Source of the DNA: Siphonodentalium dalli
Lineage: Eukaryota; Mollusca; Scaphopoda; Gadilida; Siphonodentaliidae
DNA length: 64,000 bases
Direction of reading: 5' to 3'
Assembly: GCA_032622095.1 (NCBI GenBank)
Contig: CP136065.1
Location: forward strand, 111,209,195 to 111,273,194
This document shows positions 45,301 to 56,447 of this stretch, in pieces; positions within the stretch are counted from its first letter, which is position 1, and each line of letters starts with the position of its first letter. The position numbers were made by a program, and so were the translations under genes. The notes below the pieces were generated by a model, which was not told the DNA's origin, made no database searches, and saw nothing but the letters and a program-made list of their open reading frames with translations.

Positions 45301-46887
45301 CTGGGTCGTCGTCGTCAGACCCCTCTCCAGTGATAGAACCTGATTCCGACGCACTGGTAGCGTCTTCGATCTCGTCCTCTGAGAAGGATAGGTCCAGACG
45401 GGTCCTCCGTAGGGATTACTTTCCTCCGGCTTAGGTTGACTTCGGCATCCTCGTTTTTACGTTTCCTCGTGCCGGTGTGAGGGGTAGTTTCCATCTCTTC
45501 GGGTGTTTCAGGAATCAGTGTCACACTGTCCCCCGGGGTAGCGCCATAGTCTATCTGCTCGGCAATGCTCCCCGTGTGGACCACAACTGTATCTGAGACG
45601 GGGGAGATTCGAGAAGGCTCCTGTTCTTTCGACACTAATTCAATTTGGTCGCACTTCGATCCGTCCTGAGAAAGACCACCACTGGCCTGGGAGGGAGGTT
45701 CAGCCGCCAACCCAGGCGGAACATTACTCACATTCCTTTTCCTCGGCATCGGTTTTGAAGAATCTGATTCTGCTCGCTGTTCCGAATGACGGACCGCGTC
45801 CCTCGCCGCTGCTTCAGCGTACGATCGTGGCTGCTGCCCTTCCTGGGACAGGTGGCCCGAACGTGCCCCCTGTCCCCACATTTCAAACACACGGGGGGCG
45901 CCCCACTAACGTGATGAGTACTTTACATCCTTCTATGAACATAAAGTCTGGAAAGTCGCGTAAATCTTCTACACTGAGCATCATTTTAAAGGCACGGTTG
46001 GCCTTAATTGTCGAAAATATTCATATTTGTTCCAAACACCGTAAACAGAAAAACATTAAAACGCATACAGTTCGTTCATATATACCATGCTGACCATCGC
46101 GTAAACAGCATGCTATCATAAAGACTTACTATATTTTACATAAGCAAGAGCCTGATTGTGTTACAGAAGACAGCACAGTGTCACTGGCTAATCACACACA
46201 AATGATATAAACGCTCTTTATTAGTTCCATATCAGGAATTCAGCAACAAATAACGCTCTTTATGTTTACCATCATAATATAAACAAACACCAGAAAAGTT
46301 ACTTTTTATGCTTTTGTTTACATAACAATGGTCAAACAAATGACAATAACATACTGTTTGTGCGATATTTCTTATTTGTATACGGACAAAGTCTGTCTAC
46401 ATTTTGATGTTCTTTCTGTTTGTGGCGGTTTCTGATGGGTGGAAATATTTTCACAGGATACCCACCGCCAAGGCCAACCGTACCTTTAACCGTACGTTTG
46501 CCATTGGCGATTTTGTTGCCACCTTTAAGGAATGTGAAATAGTCGATGGAGTGTACTTCACCATATGAAGAAAGTTCTTTAATCACCGTTGTGTGTGGCA
46601 CGTGAAAGGGAAGCCAGTTGACCCGGACCGTCCTGGGTCTCCGGGTCAACCCGGTTTGTCCAATGTACAATTCGTCCCCAATTAAGCTGCTTTCCTGAAG
46701 CAGGTCATATGACTCGGCTTGCTCCTTGTCCGTAAAAACTATATTCCAATCTCTGACTTGATGTCCTCTATAAATAGCTCCAATAAGGGCGTCAGGCATT
46801 TCTGAGAGTACTTTATCTGCGAGGATCTCGTGTGTGATCCTGCCGGGGTTGGGACCCCTTACCCCAATACTAGTAGTGCAGGCGAGG
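45301..46887 (-). pseudogene. LINE ORF1, family 2, copy W, split by a MITE
   Basis: On minus: GVRGPNPGRITHEILADKVL, PDALIGAIYRGHQVRDWNIV, RVNWLPFHVPHTTVIKELSS, GNKIANGKRTVK, insertion of the MITE, MMLSVEDLRDFPDFMFIEGC and KVLITLVGRPPC, then a frameshift through the knuckle (CLKCG turned into MFEMWGQG). The tail has QQPRSYAEAAARDAV, NVSNVPPGLAAEPP, ETPEEMETTPHTGTRKRKNE and, after another shift, an acidic end SDDDDPG at the stop (45302). The N-terminus before GVRGP is lost. Confidence 0.85.
45990..46485. mobile_element. TTAA-type MITE, copy 3 (496 bp), inside LINE ORF1
   Basis: TTAA at 45986-45989 and 46486-46489. TIRs AGGCACGGTTGGCCTTAA and AAGGCCAACCGTACCT. Removing it and one TTAA rejoins the ORF1 codons (GKRTVK then MMLSVEDL). 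Nearly identical to 17445-17938, so both are young compared with the LINE. Confidence 0.92.
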
Positions 46888-47041
46888 ATATTCTAAGAGG
46901 AACGCCCGAGGGTACGGCTTCGTACATTGTCCATCTTTCCCGCAGGGTGAATTGAAATTGAATGGACCACATGGACCGTGTATCATCTGAGCCTTCACAG
47001 TCTCGGAACAATTCTAGATACTCATCAGGATCAGGGTACAT
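46888..47041 (-). pseudogene. Helitron Rep fragment (short copy of a tandem duplication)
   Basis: Minus: MYPDPDEYLELFRDCEGSDD in a shifted frame; the true frame shares VKAQMIHGPCGPFNFN and CGKDGQCTKPYPRAFLL with 48981-49133 and 10500-10610. This is about one tenth of the Rep domain. Confidence 0.75.
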
Positions 47042-48540
47042 TTTTCCGTTTACAGTAATCTTGAATATTGCGTAATAATTGTAAATTATTCATAATTGTG
47101 CGACCAGGGACGCCACATGTTTGGCCTTCCTGAACGATAGAAGAAATCACCATTTGAGCCGATTGCAAAGTGATGGTAATAAGCGATGTCCGATGTGATA
47201 AGGCCAATTTATCCTGAAAACAGAATAAACGGGGCAAAATTGGGGGGGGGGGGAGTCTTGTAAAATTCAGAGGGGGACGAGGGGATTTGCCTGAAGCCAT
47301 GTCTGAGAGAGCCTTATTTAATTCATCGATGTGAAGAGTGGCCGACAACTTATGTAGGTCATGTAGAAAGTACTCAGCTGCATAAGGGTCAGTGGCTTCT
47401 GTAGTGAATAGCTGAGACCAATATTCAGTAAATTGAGATATAATGTCCGGAGTAGATGTATAAGTGATACCGGCAGTGGTGATTGAAGAAATATTTGTTT
47501 TGCCTTGCGAGTACGTTCTAAGGAGTGAAAAAACTGGGCTGACCCGTCATGATAATTTAAAATGTTAGAATGTGATCTGATGTATGCCGCTTCAGCGTTA
47601 GCTGCATGGAAGGGTTTAATGCTATCGCGGAGAGGAGCAAGTTGGGCGGTATATTGACCAGGATATTGTTTCTCTGCTTGAAGTAAAAGTTTGTAATCTT
47701 TTTCTAATTTTCGGAGAGAAGCCCGATTTTTTGCGGATTTGATGTTGGCATAGTTTTGTATGTAGGGCATAATGTCTACCTTGATTTGATCCCACCACTT
47801 CCGCGTGACACGACTGCCAGACAGAGGCGGTGAGATCATACCAAAAAGTACAGAAACCTGGCCGAAAATATCGGGGTGTTGAAACAAAGAAGTGATTGCT
47901 TCCAATAATTGGGGCAAATAGAGGATCTAAGGGTGTTGTTAAAATAGACTGATTAATTTGGGGGGTCATTCAGTAGAGAATGGGATATATAAAACGATCC
48001 AGGCGTGCATGAATATTACGAGAATGTCTGGTAGTGTGTACTATGGCGGGGTGACTGTCGATAAATATCAACGAGACCGAAAGTAATAAGTTTTTGATGC
48101 CATTCTTTAGCGAAAGTGGGGGATATGATTTCGTCCACCAACTTTGTCATAACGAGAATAAACTATAAAATTAAAATCCCCACCTAAAATAATTACGCGA
48201 CTGGTGACTAGATAAGGTATCAATGTTTGATCGAAAGTTTGTGGACCAGGAAATGAAACGGAAGGCCGCTCCGGAGATGTCTACATTGACGCCCGCGAAG
48301 TGGCCCTCTATGTCTGAAAAGGATCGCACAACATTTAGTTGAAGAGAATTTCGAAATTGCCGCGCCGCATGAGCGGGTTGTACCAAATGAAAAAAATCCT
48401 TGACAATCTAATTTATAATTTAGGCCTTGACCATCTTGATAATCGGCCGCGTGCGTTTCCTGAAGGAAAACCACGACGATCTTATCAAAAAGTAAAAGAT
48501 ACTTAATTGCCTATACAGTATTTTGATCTCGAAGACCGCA
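47042..48540 (-). pseudogene. Family 1 LINE ORF2 fragment, duplication copy 1
   Basis: On minus, decayed endonuclease (DVVFLQETHAADYQDGQGLN, LDCQGFFSFGTTRSCGAAI), then the linker KWWDQIKVDIMPYIQNYANI, NRASLRKLEKDYKLLLQAEK, AYIRSHSNILNYHDGSAQFF, and RT start ELNKALSDMASGKSP, LSHRTSLITITLQSAQMVIS and GQTCGVPGRTIMNNLQLLRN, stopping at YCKRK. G-run at about 47240-47252. Many frameshifts. Its 5' edge at 48540 abuts Helitron sequence. Confidence 0.82.
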
Positions 48541-49133
48541 CGTCTCTTTTGGTGCCGATACAACTTGTGCCACTGTTTGTTCGTGAAGTAAACTATCTGA
48601 CCATTTTCTAAATGCACAGCAAGTCGAAGGACGGATAGGTGTCTGTCGTGGATGGGGAAGTCAAAAATTCGCCAAAAACGCTTCATTGTTACCTATGTAC
48701 CTACCCATTTGAAAATGACTCAACTTTTCGTTTGTTCTCATGTCTCGTAGGGCGAACATCGCCGCATCTGATCCCTTATTTATGTATTTGCATACATACT
48801 TTATAGCTTTTACAGAGTTTCAAAACGTTGAAGATGTTTGATAACATGAGACAATATGGAACAACCCACCTATTGTCTGCAACAAAATCCTGTCCATTTT
48901 TTAGTTTGATATTGGCGACATTTCCACCATCATCTGGCGATCTCCTCCTGTAAAGTGGATAGCCATCATGGCCAGTTTGTGTTTCTAAGAGGAACGCCCG
49001 AGGGCACGGCTTCGTACATTTTCCATCTTTCATGCAGGTTGAATTGAAATTGAATGGACCACATGGCTCGTGTATCATCTGAGCCTTCACAGTCTCGAAC
49101 AATTCTGGATCCTCATCAGGATCAGGGTACATT
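48541..49133 (-). pseudogene. Helitron Rep fragment (long copy)
   Basis: On minus: PDPDEDPELFETVKAQMIHE, CGPFNFNSTCMKDGKCTKPC, PRAFLLETQTGHDGYPLYRR and NRWVVPYCLMLSNIFN, then KSYKVCMQIHK in place of the Y-x3-Y motif, and the start of the linker region (FTERT...VQLVSAP equivalent near 48570). It is closely similar to the Helitron at 9348-12353 (10000-10620), so both derive from one family. Confidence 0.82.
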
Positions 49134-50683
49134 TTACCCTTTTCAATAATCTTGAATATTGCGTAATAAATGTAAATTATCCATAATTGTGCGACCAGGG
49201 ACGCCACATGTTTGGCCTTCCTGGACGATAGAAGATATAACTAGTTTGAGCCGATTGCAAAGTGATTGTAATAAGCGATGTCCGCTGTGATAAGGGCAAT
49301 TTATCCTGAAAACAGTTGTTACAATAAACGGGGCGAAATTTGGGGGGCGAAGGTCTTGTAAAATTCAGAGGGCCATCAGGACGAGGGGATTTGCCTGAAA
49401 CCATGTCAGAGAGCCTTATTTAATTCATCGATGTGAAGAGTGGCTGACAAATTATGTAGGTCATGTAGAAAGTACTCAGCTGCATGATGGTCAGTGGCTT
49501 CTGTAGTGAATAGCCGAGACCAATATTCAGTAAATTGAGAAATAATGTCCGGAGTAGATGTATAAGTGATACCTGCAGTGGTGATTGAAGAACTATTTTT
49601 TTTGCCCTGCGAGTACGTTCTAACGAGTGAAAAATTGGGCTGACCCGTCCTGATAATTTAAAATGTTAGAATGTGATCTTATGTATGCCGCTTCAGCGTT
49701 AGCTGCATGGAAGGATTTAATGATATCGCGGAGAGGAGCAAATTGGTTGGTACATTGACCAGGATATTGTTTCTCTGCTTGAAGTAAAAGTTTGTAATCT
49801 TTTTCTAATTTTCGGAGGGAAGCCCGATTTTTTGCGGATTTGATGTTGGCATAGTTTTGTGTGTAGGACATAATGTCTACCTTGATTTGATCCCACCACT
49901 TCTGCGTGACATGACTGCCAGACACAGAGGCGGTGCGATCATACCAAAAAGTACAGAAATCTGACTGAAAATCGAGGTGTTGAAACAAAGTGTTTGCCTA
50001 CAACAACTGGTGCCAATAGAGGATCTAGGGCTGTTGTTAAAATACAGACTGATTAATTTGGGGGGTCATTCAGTAGAGAATGGGATATATAAAATCGACC
50101 CAGGCGTGTATGCATATTACGAGAATATCTGGTAGTGTGTATTATGGCGGGGTGACTATCGATAAATATCAACGAGACCGAAAGTAATAAGTTTTTGATG
50201 CCATTCTTTAGCGAGAGTGGGGGATATGATTTCGTCCACCAACTTTGTCACAACGAGAATCCCCACCTAAAATAACTACGCGACTGGTCACTAGATAAGG
50301 TATCAATGTTTGAAAAATTAAATTGCGGTCTTGATCGAAAGGTTGTGGACCAGGAAACGAAACGGAAGGCCGCTCCGGAGATGTCTACATCGACACCCGC
50401 GAAGTGGCCCTCCATGTCCGAAAAGGATCGCACAACATTTAGTTGAAGAGAATTTCGAATTAAAATTGCCGCGCCGCATGAGCGGGTTTTACCAAAATGA
50501 ACAGAATCCTTTACAATCTAATTTATAATTTAGGCCTTGACCATCTTGATAATTGTCCGCGTGCGTTTCTTGGAGGAAAACAACGTCGACCTTATCAAAA
50601 AGGAAAAGATACTTAATTGCCTATAAAGTATTTTGATCTCGAAGACCGCACATGTTAAGGCATGCAATGTGAAGCTTATCCAT
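49134..50683 (-). pseudogene. Family 1 LINE ORF2 fragment, duplication copy 2
   Basis: It starts about 50683 (MDKLHIACLN) and shows LFDKVDVVFLQETHADNYQD, a broken endonuclease, the linker KWWDQIKVDIMSYTQNYANI, NRASLRKLEKDYKLLLQAEK, RT start MVSGKSPRPDGPLNFTRP, LPLSQRTSLITITLQSAQTS and CGVPG. It ends at the Helitron junction 49133. Differences from 47042-48540 are scattered substitutions and small indels. Confidence 0.82.
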
Positions 50684-50939
50684 CACGAAAATGAAAAAGA
50701 GGAAATAGAATAAAATTTAAAGGAAACAGAAACGTGAAAAACTGCCAGTCACGAAGGATCTGGCGTAGTGTTGAGTTGGTGGGCATGTGCAAATTTCAAA
50801 GGGAAGGAACTCGGTCGTGATCAAAAAGGCAGTATGATAAATCCAGGAAGCAAGTGGGGAAAGTCGGGGACGTTAGCATGGGTCGAGAGTAGCATATATA
50901 TAAACATAATTATACAATACATTAATCCATTGGTCCTTC

Positions 50940-51082
50940 CAAAGGGTTCGAAGACGCAGCCTGGAGAGATGGTAACGGTGGGTTCAGTATGTGGTGGCTG
51001 TGGTGCAGGTTGGCTAACGGCAGCATCGGGAGGTGCAGGTGTATAAGACATACCTTTGTTACTTTCTCCTCTCGGATCCATC
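50940..51082 (-). pseudogene. Family 1 LINE ORF1 N-terminal fragment
   Basis: MDPRGESNKGMSYTPAPPDA, AVSQPAPQPPHTEPTVTI and SPGCVFEPFGR match the Pro-rich N-terminus at 1464 (MDPRGDD..., SPGCSCEV). It then joins the ORF1-ORF2 spacer (about 50930-50690) directly, so most of ORF1 has been deleted. Confidence 0.7.
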
Positions 51083-51261
51083 CTCCAGCGCTCTCTTGTT
51101 GTGCTTTGGAAATAGCTGTTTAATTCCATCCGAACCGAATCATCTGAAGCAGACGGGAGTGTTGGAATAACTTCAAACTTCACCCGTGGTGATAGTGACG
51201 GATTATCTTGGAGCTGGTTGTCATTCTGTGGGATTAAATGAAGGTGGTAATTGACGCACAT

Positions 51262-52539
51262 CTCCCACTACAACTCTCCGGCGATTTGATAGTACTTGGG
51301 TATTATCAAAACATGTCACAATGTCAACAGATGCAAGACTGGAGTGGTTATGTAGCATATTTCTACACCAAAACCCTGTGATATCTCATAGATAACAGTT
51401 ACCTTTTACTGGGTATGACAACCAGTTCCATGCGACTTTTCTGGCCAGCGCTGGCTTCTTCATCTGTTTGTCCAGCAAATATCTAACACATGTTACCAAT
51501 AAGAGATCAGAATACCAACTGAATGATACCAGCCAATGTCTCACCATGTGACCCCAGGCAGTCAGGGGATTAGATACATGGGCAAGCTTAATTGTGCCAC
51601 ACTCTGGAAGATTATAACCCCCACTTTATGCTAAACCAGGTCGGGGCAAACTGATTGCTAATTGTCCCAGATCTGGGCCAAACCATTAGACACGAAGCTA
51701 TTTAGCCCCTGTTTGAGGACACACTGACTGGACATTAGAATGTCTCAGAATAACTGATTCTGCTGGGGAGAGAAGCATAAGCTCCAGAGGGTTCAAATTG
51801 GGAGTTCAAGTTGGTGATGGTTTTGCTCCTAGTCACGCAATATGCCATGTGTTTACAGGGCGAATGATGTAGTTAAGAATTTTTGGTATGCAGTAGATAT
51901 TTATTGATTAGATGGAGGTTGTTTAGTTTTTAGCTAGTACTGGTTTGTTTAGGTAGTTCTGGTTTGACGATTTTTCAGTTCAGATCATGGGAGCTAACCA
52001 GTGTGGAATTGAACAGATCGCACTGCACACACTGCCCCAACACGCTGCTATCTGGTGTTGGAACCAATTTATTCATGTGGGAGTCCCCACAAATGTACAT
52101 ATTTAAGAAACAACGCCGTGCTACAAATATAAATCATCGACCCCAGTAAGCAATTGATAGAATCAACCAAATACATTATGGTTGCCTTCTCTTGGTGAAT
52201 TATGCAACTCAGCATTCGCAATTTCTCTAAATTGGATGGCTGCGTAATTCACCGTGCACCTCGCCGACTGGTGGGGGATAGGTTTAATTATTTTGCTATG
52301 ACATGTGACTTCCATTCTCAATAGCACTGCTGTTCAACGTGTCTGTCCATGCTAATATATAACCGACAAAGGCTGAAAACAACATTTAGGCCAACTTACA
52401 CTTATATTAAGTTTATATCTGTTTCTCCAACCATATTTTGAATCTCATGTGTTTCATTTATTTTGAGCCATTTAACTTGTATCTGTAGCGATGACCACAC
52501 GACTAACACAGGTAACTGTTCGATTTCCCGTCATACTAA
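51262..52539. other. No gene seen
   Basis: Unassigned DNA between the LINE cluster and endonuclease array 2. Short frames only; no repeat found within the window. Confidence 0.45.
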
Positions 52540-53253
52540 AATCAGTTCATGATCCATGTATATAAAAATCTTCCAAAAACTTATATTGTAAATAGTTCCA
52601 ATTAAATTGCGTTAATTGTTTCGAACACTTCATCACAATAATAGCAAAAAGAAATTCCAATCATGTTTTGTTAAAAGCAGTTTATATTCCAGTCCAATAA
52701 AAACTGGTTGCCAACTCATTTTTGATTGATCAGTTTATGACCCATGTATAAAAACCTTTCAAAAACTTATAGTTTACAATAGTTCCAATTTTATTGGGTT
52801 AATAGTTTCAAATACTTCAACACAATAATAGCAAAAAAGATATTCCATACATATTTTGTGAAACAAAATTTATCTGGAAATATCAGGAATACTTACTTTA
52901 CGTTCTAAGTTTAATGTAAAATGGTACTAAAAGCAACCATCAAAAACTACTTAAATCCCATACATGAGTGCATGGCATTAATTAATATTTATCTTAAATT
53001 AGTACTAGCATATATTCCCTCTCTCCAACTACTATGTGTTGTCAGATTGTGTCCATGGACATCCATAACACAAGGGCATTCCGGTGTGTTAAATTTTCAA
53101 CTCTACAGCTATTGGTCCTTGTTTAAATATTTCAGTTAATGGTTATCAGATCTCAATGTTGGCCATCACATCTCATGTGTAGATCTTTGCTATCGAAATT
53201 ATTTTTAAAATAACCAATAACTCTATTGTTACAGATATGTTTATCAACATTGG

Positions 53254-53490
53254 TTGAAGCGTGTTGGAAATTGCACCATATGGCAAGGGCCACAAAAGAA
53301 TCGATATGGGGTGCTAAATATAACAATCCGACACCATAATCCGCAGCTCCATGTTCATCGACTAGTTTACATGTTAATGATGGGGACAATAACCTTGATG
53401 ACATGGATATCTGCCATCTTTGCCACCAAAAACTTTGTGATCTCTCTGGGCACCTCTCATTATAGGAACCTGGAACCAATACAATACGAA
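53254..53490 (+). pseudogene. His-Me finger endonuclease remnant, copy 7
   Basis: RVGNCTIWQGPQKNRYGVLN, ITIRHHNPQLHVHRLVYMLM, then a one-base loss shifts the frame; in the other frame DDMDICHLCHQKLCDLSGHL. It stops at KYEMP, where the sequence jumps to a spacer segment (TTTATCAACTTTATGC), so the C-terminus has been removed by recombination. Confidence 0.7.
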
Positions 53491-54029
53491 ATGCCTGTTT
53501 ATCAACTTTATGCTTTAACAACACAGCCACGGTGTCATCTAAACCCCCATGCGATGTCCCAGTTTACCAGGGTGGTGGAGGTGTGTGTAATGGGTGAACA
53601 ATTAAGGAATGAATGTAAAGTTTATACGTCTATAACCACTCTATTCCCACACCATGTTGCATTGTGTGAATTGATAGACAATAATTATTGGCATTAGCTC
53701 CCCTTATTTGTTTCTGACATTCATTTAACAAACTTACTAGGATTTAACCCTTTCCATACCAAATAAATAAATGTATAAGTTCAACAAAATAACATCGCTG
53801 AACTTAGTATCTGAACATTTCCGATGAATTCACGTTTGAGTACTTGTATTATATATATATCGTCATACCAATGCCTGCGCCGATTGAACCACTCGGTATA
53901 GAAATGGAGTTTAGAACTTCCATCATAACTACCTATGCATACTCATATGATGGGTATAGATCCAGCATGCAGTGAATTTTAGCTGGAGAAGAGGAGCTGT
54001 ATGTGGCTTGTATGTTGTATCACCCACCT

Positions 54030-54325
54030 TTGTGATGCCGGTTGGAGATAGCACCATATGGCAAGGGCCACAAAAGAACTGATAATGGGTCAAACATGAG
54101 AATTGGACACCATAAGCTGCAGACGTATGTTCACCGACTAGTTTATATTTTAGTCACGGGGACTCTAAGCTTAATGACATGGATATCAGCCAGCTGTGCC
54201 ACCAAAAGCATTGTATGCCCCCTGGGCATCTCTCACTAGAGGAATCTGGAACCAATAAAAGACGAAATTTCTCTCGTAGAAGGAAGCGCTGTGTGAGTCG
54301 TGGACAGTATGAGGATTGTATACTG
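54030..54325 (+). pseudogene. His-Me finger endonuclease remnant, copy 8
   Basis: STIWQGPQKN, a stop, then VHRLVYILVTG and, in another frame, DISQLCHQKHCMPPGHLSLE and ESGTNKRRNFSRRRKRCVSR. The catalytic His is Gln and the last zinc Cys is Ser; the Asn is kept. The residues after NKRRN are longer here than in other copies. Confidence 0.7.
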
Positions 54326-55381
54326 TAGATCAGTTTAGGCATGAAAATTAAAACTGGACATTGGACTGGTGACCACATGTCCTGCTCTTCTGGCAAATAA
54401 TGTCACGTAATTCGTAATCCCAAAGAAACTGTTATCCGCTTGCCAAATATGTGCTTCAATGTCGAATGCCAAATCAATAATTTCACACAATCAAACCGTC
54501 TTCATGTAGTTGTATTTGTGTCGTAATTTTGAGTTGATTTTTAGTTGCATGGTATAACACCAGACTCACATGCTACAGTGAGCAATAAAGCAGTTTATTC
54601 TCCAATGCAATAAAAAGAAATATAATATTTCAGGCTGGTCGCCAACCCATTTTTGATTTTTCAGTTCATGATCCATGTATATATAAACTGCACCTTTCAA
54701 AAACTTATATTTTACAGTAGTTCCAATTAAATTGGGTAAATAGTTTCAAATACTTCATCACAATAAGAGCAAAAAGAAATTATGGAAATATCAGGATTAC
54801 TTACGTTACCTTATTGTAAAATGGTACTAAAGGCAACCATAACAAACAACTTAAATCACATACATGCGTACATGGCAGTATATAATAATGATAGATAATC
54901 GGGAACCATATTATGGCGGATAGTTATATTTATCTTTAATTAGTACTGTCATATATTCCCTATCTGCCACTACTATGCGTTGTCAGATTGTGTAGATGTA
55001 CACTCATAACACAAGGGCATTTCGCTATGTTCAATTATCAACTCTACTGCTATTGGTCCTTGTTTAAATATTTCAGTCAATGATTATCAAAATTATTTCA
55101 AAGATAAGCAATAACTCTTTTGTTAGAAATATATGTTTATCAACTTTTTGTGAATTGATAGACAGTAAATATATCCATTCCCTCCCATCATTTGTTTCTG
55201 ACATTCACTCAACAAACATGCCAGCATTTAACCCTTTCCATGCTAATTAAATATATTAACAAGTTCAACAATGTTGATTATTATGTGAACATTTCCCACG
55301 AACTAATGCTTCAGTACTTGTATTGTTTGAACTATAGTGTCGTCATACAATAGTCTGCTAATTTAACCACTCAGTATAGAA

Positions 55382-55818
55382 ATGGAGATTAGAACTTCCA
55401 ACGTAACTAACTATATTTCCATTGTAAATTTAGCACCAACCCGCGTTTGGACTACGCATCCTCAGATCATGGGTATAGATCCAGCAGATATTGAATTTAA
55501 GATATCTGAAGAAGAGGAGCTGTATGTGGTTTACATTCTATGTTACCCACCTTGGGTGAAGCGAGTTGGGAATTGCAACATATGGCAAGGACCACAAAAG
55601 AACCGATATGGGGTCACAAATATAACAATTCGACCAGTTTATATGTTAATTATTGGGGATCATAACCTTAATGACATGGATATCTGCCATCTTTGCCACC
55701 AAACACTTTGTAATCTCTCTGGGCATCTCTCAGAGGAACCTGGAACCAATAAAATATGACATGTCTCGTAGACGGAAACACGGTGGCGGTCATGGATTGT
55801 ATGAGGACTGTCCTGTAA
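55382..55818 (+). pseudogene. His-Me finger endonuclease, copy 9 (longest frame, 125 codons)
   Basis: From ATG at 55382: MEIRTSNVTNYISIVNLAPT, GIDPADIEFKISEEEELYVV, YILCYPPWVKRVGNCNIWQG, PQKNRYGVTNITIRPVYMLI, IGDHNLNDMDICHLCHQTLC, NLSGHLSEEPGTNKI, stop. An in-frame deletion removed the HRL strand before VYML, one Leu is missing after GHLS, and the stop comes just after the catalytic Asn. Other copies share the upstream DNA from the ATG (ATGGAGTTTAGAACTTCC), so I take this as the original start, giving a protein of about 140-150 residues, near the 163 of I-PpoI. Confidence 0.75.
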
Positions 55819-55841
55819 TGGTCAGTCTCAACTGAACCAAA

Positions 55842-56447
55842 CAAGAGGTGTGCACTCGAGTGCTGAGATACCCTCACCGTGGCAAATTCAACCCGCATTA
55901 TCTGTAAACCCAACAAAAAAGATTTTTAACTTTAATGAAAAATTCGGACTAATTATATCGATATGGTGTCACAAGAAGCTTGTACAGAAAAATATATTCA
56001 AATTGGTTCATATTTGTTAAAGTTATTCAGTCGGATATAATTTTCTAAGTCAAAATAAGTCGAAAATGAAGTGTAATATTTCGAAAAACAGTCTGAGTCA
56101 ATCCCTAGCTGCATCATTTAGAGAGGGTATTGTGAGAAGCATGTATACCGAAAATTATTGAAATCGGTTCATATTTGTTATTATTAAGTCGGACAGAATT
56201 TTCGAAGTCAAGATAAGTCGAACATGAGGCGTAACTTGAAAAAAACAAAAGACGGACCGAACCGCAATTAGCATCATGCGGAGAGGCAGTCCTACGGAGA
56301 TTGCATACAACACAAATATTGAAATCGGTTCATAGTTCGAGTTATGAGGTCGGACGGACGGAAGGACGGACACACGGAGGGAGAACGCGTGACGGACGGA
56401 CGCAGTCAATCCAGTATACCCCCATTTTCTTCGAAAGTGGGGGTATA
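55842..56447 (+). mobile_element. Hairpin-ended repeat insert in an endonuclease unit
   Basis: The unit's ACCAAATTAAAG (as at 58928) is split after 55841 and resumes at 56448. The insert starts CAAGAGGTGTGCACTCGAGT, holds three repeats of AAATCGGTTCATA..AGTCGGA, a GGACGGAC-rich stretch (56350-56400), and ends in the hairpin TATACCCCCA-N13-TGGGGGTATA (56415-56447). Similar GGGGGTATA hairpin ends are common in marine mollusc repeats. A Helitron-like, non-autonomous origin is possible. Confidence 0.65.

Larger units (their letters stand above)
40296..46887 (-). mobile_element. Family 2 LINE copy W, with a foldback and a MITE inside
   Basis: Without the inserts the order is ORF1 (46887-45301), spacer (42068-41757), ORF2 (41756-40296). 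The 42074-45295 foldback sits at the ORF1 stop codon and the MITE at 45990-46485 sits within ORF1. The 5' end is cut at 46887, where Helitron sequence begins. Confidence 0.83.

Noticed and set aside
56340-56402. GGACGGAC-rich simple repeat as an independent feature
   Set aside because: It is an internal part of the hairpin-ended insert at 55842-56447.
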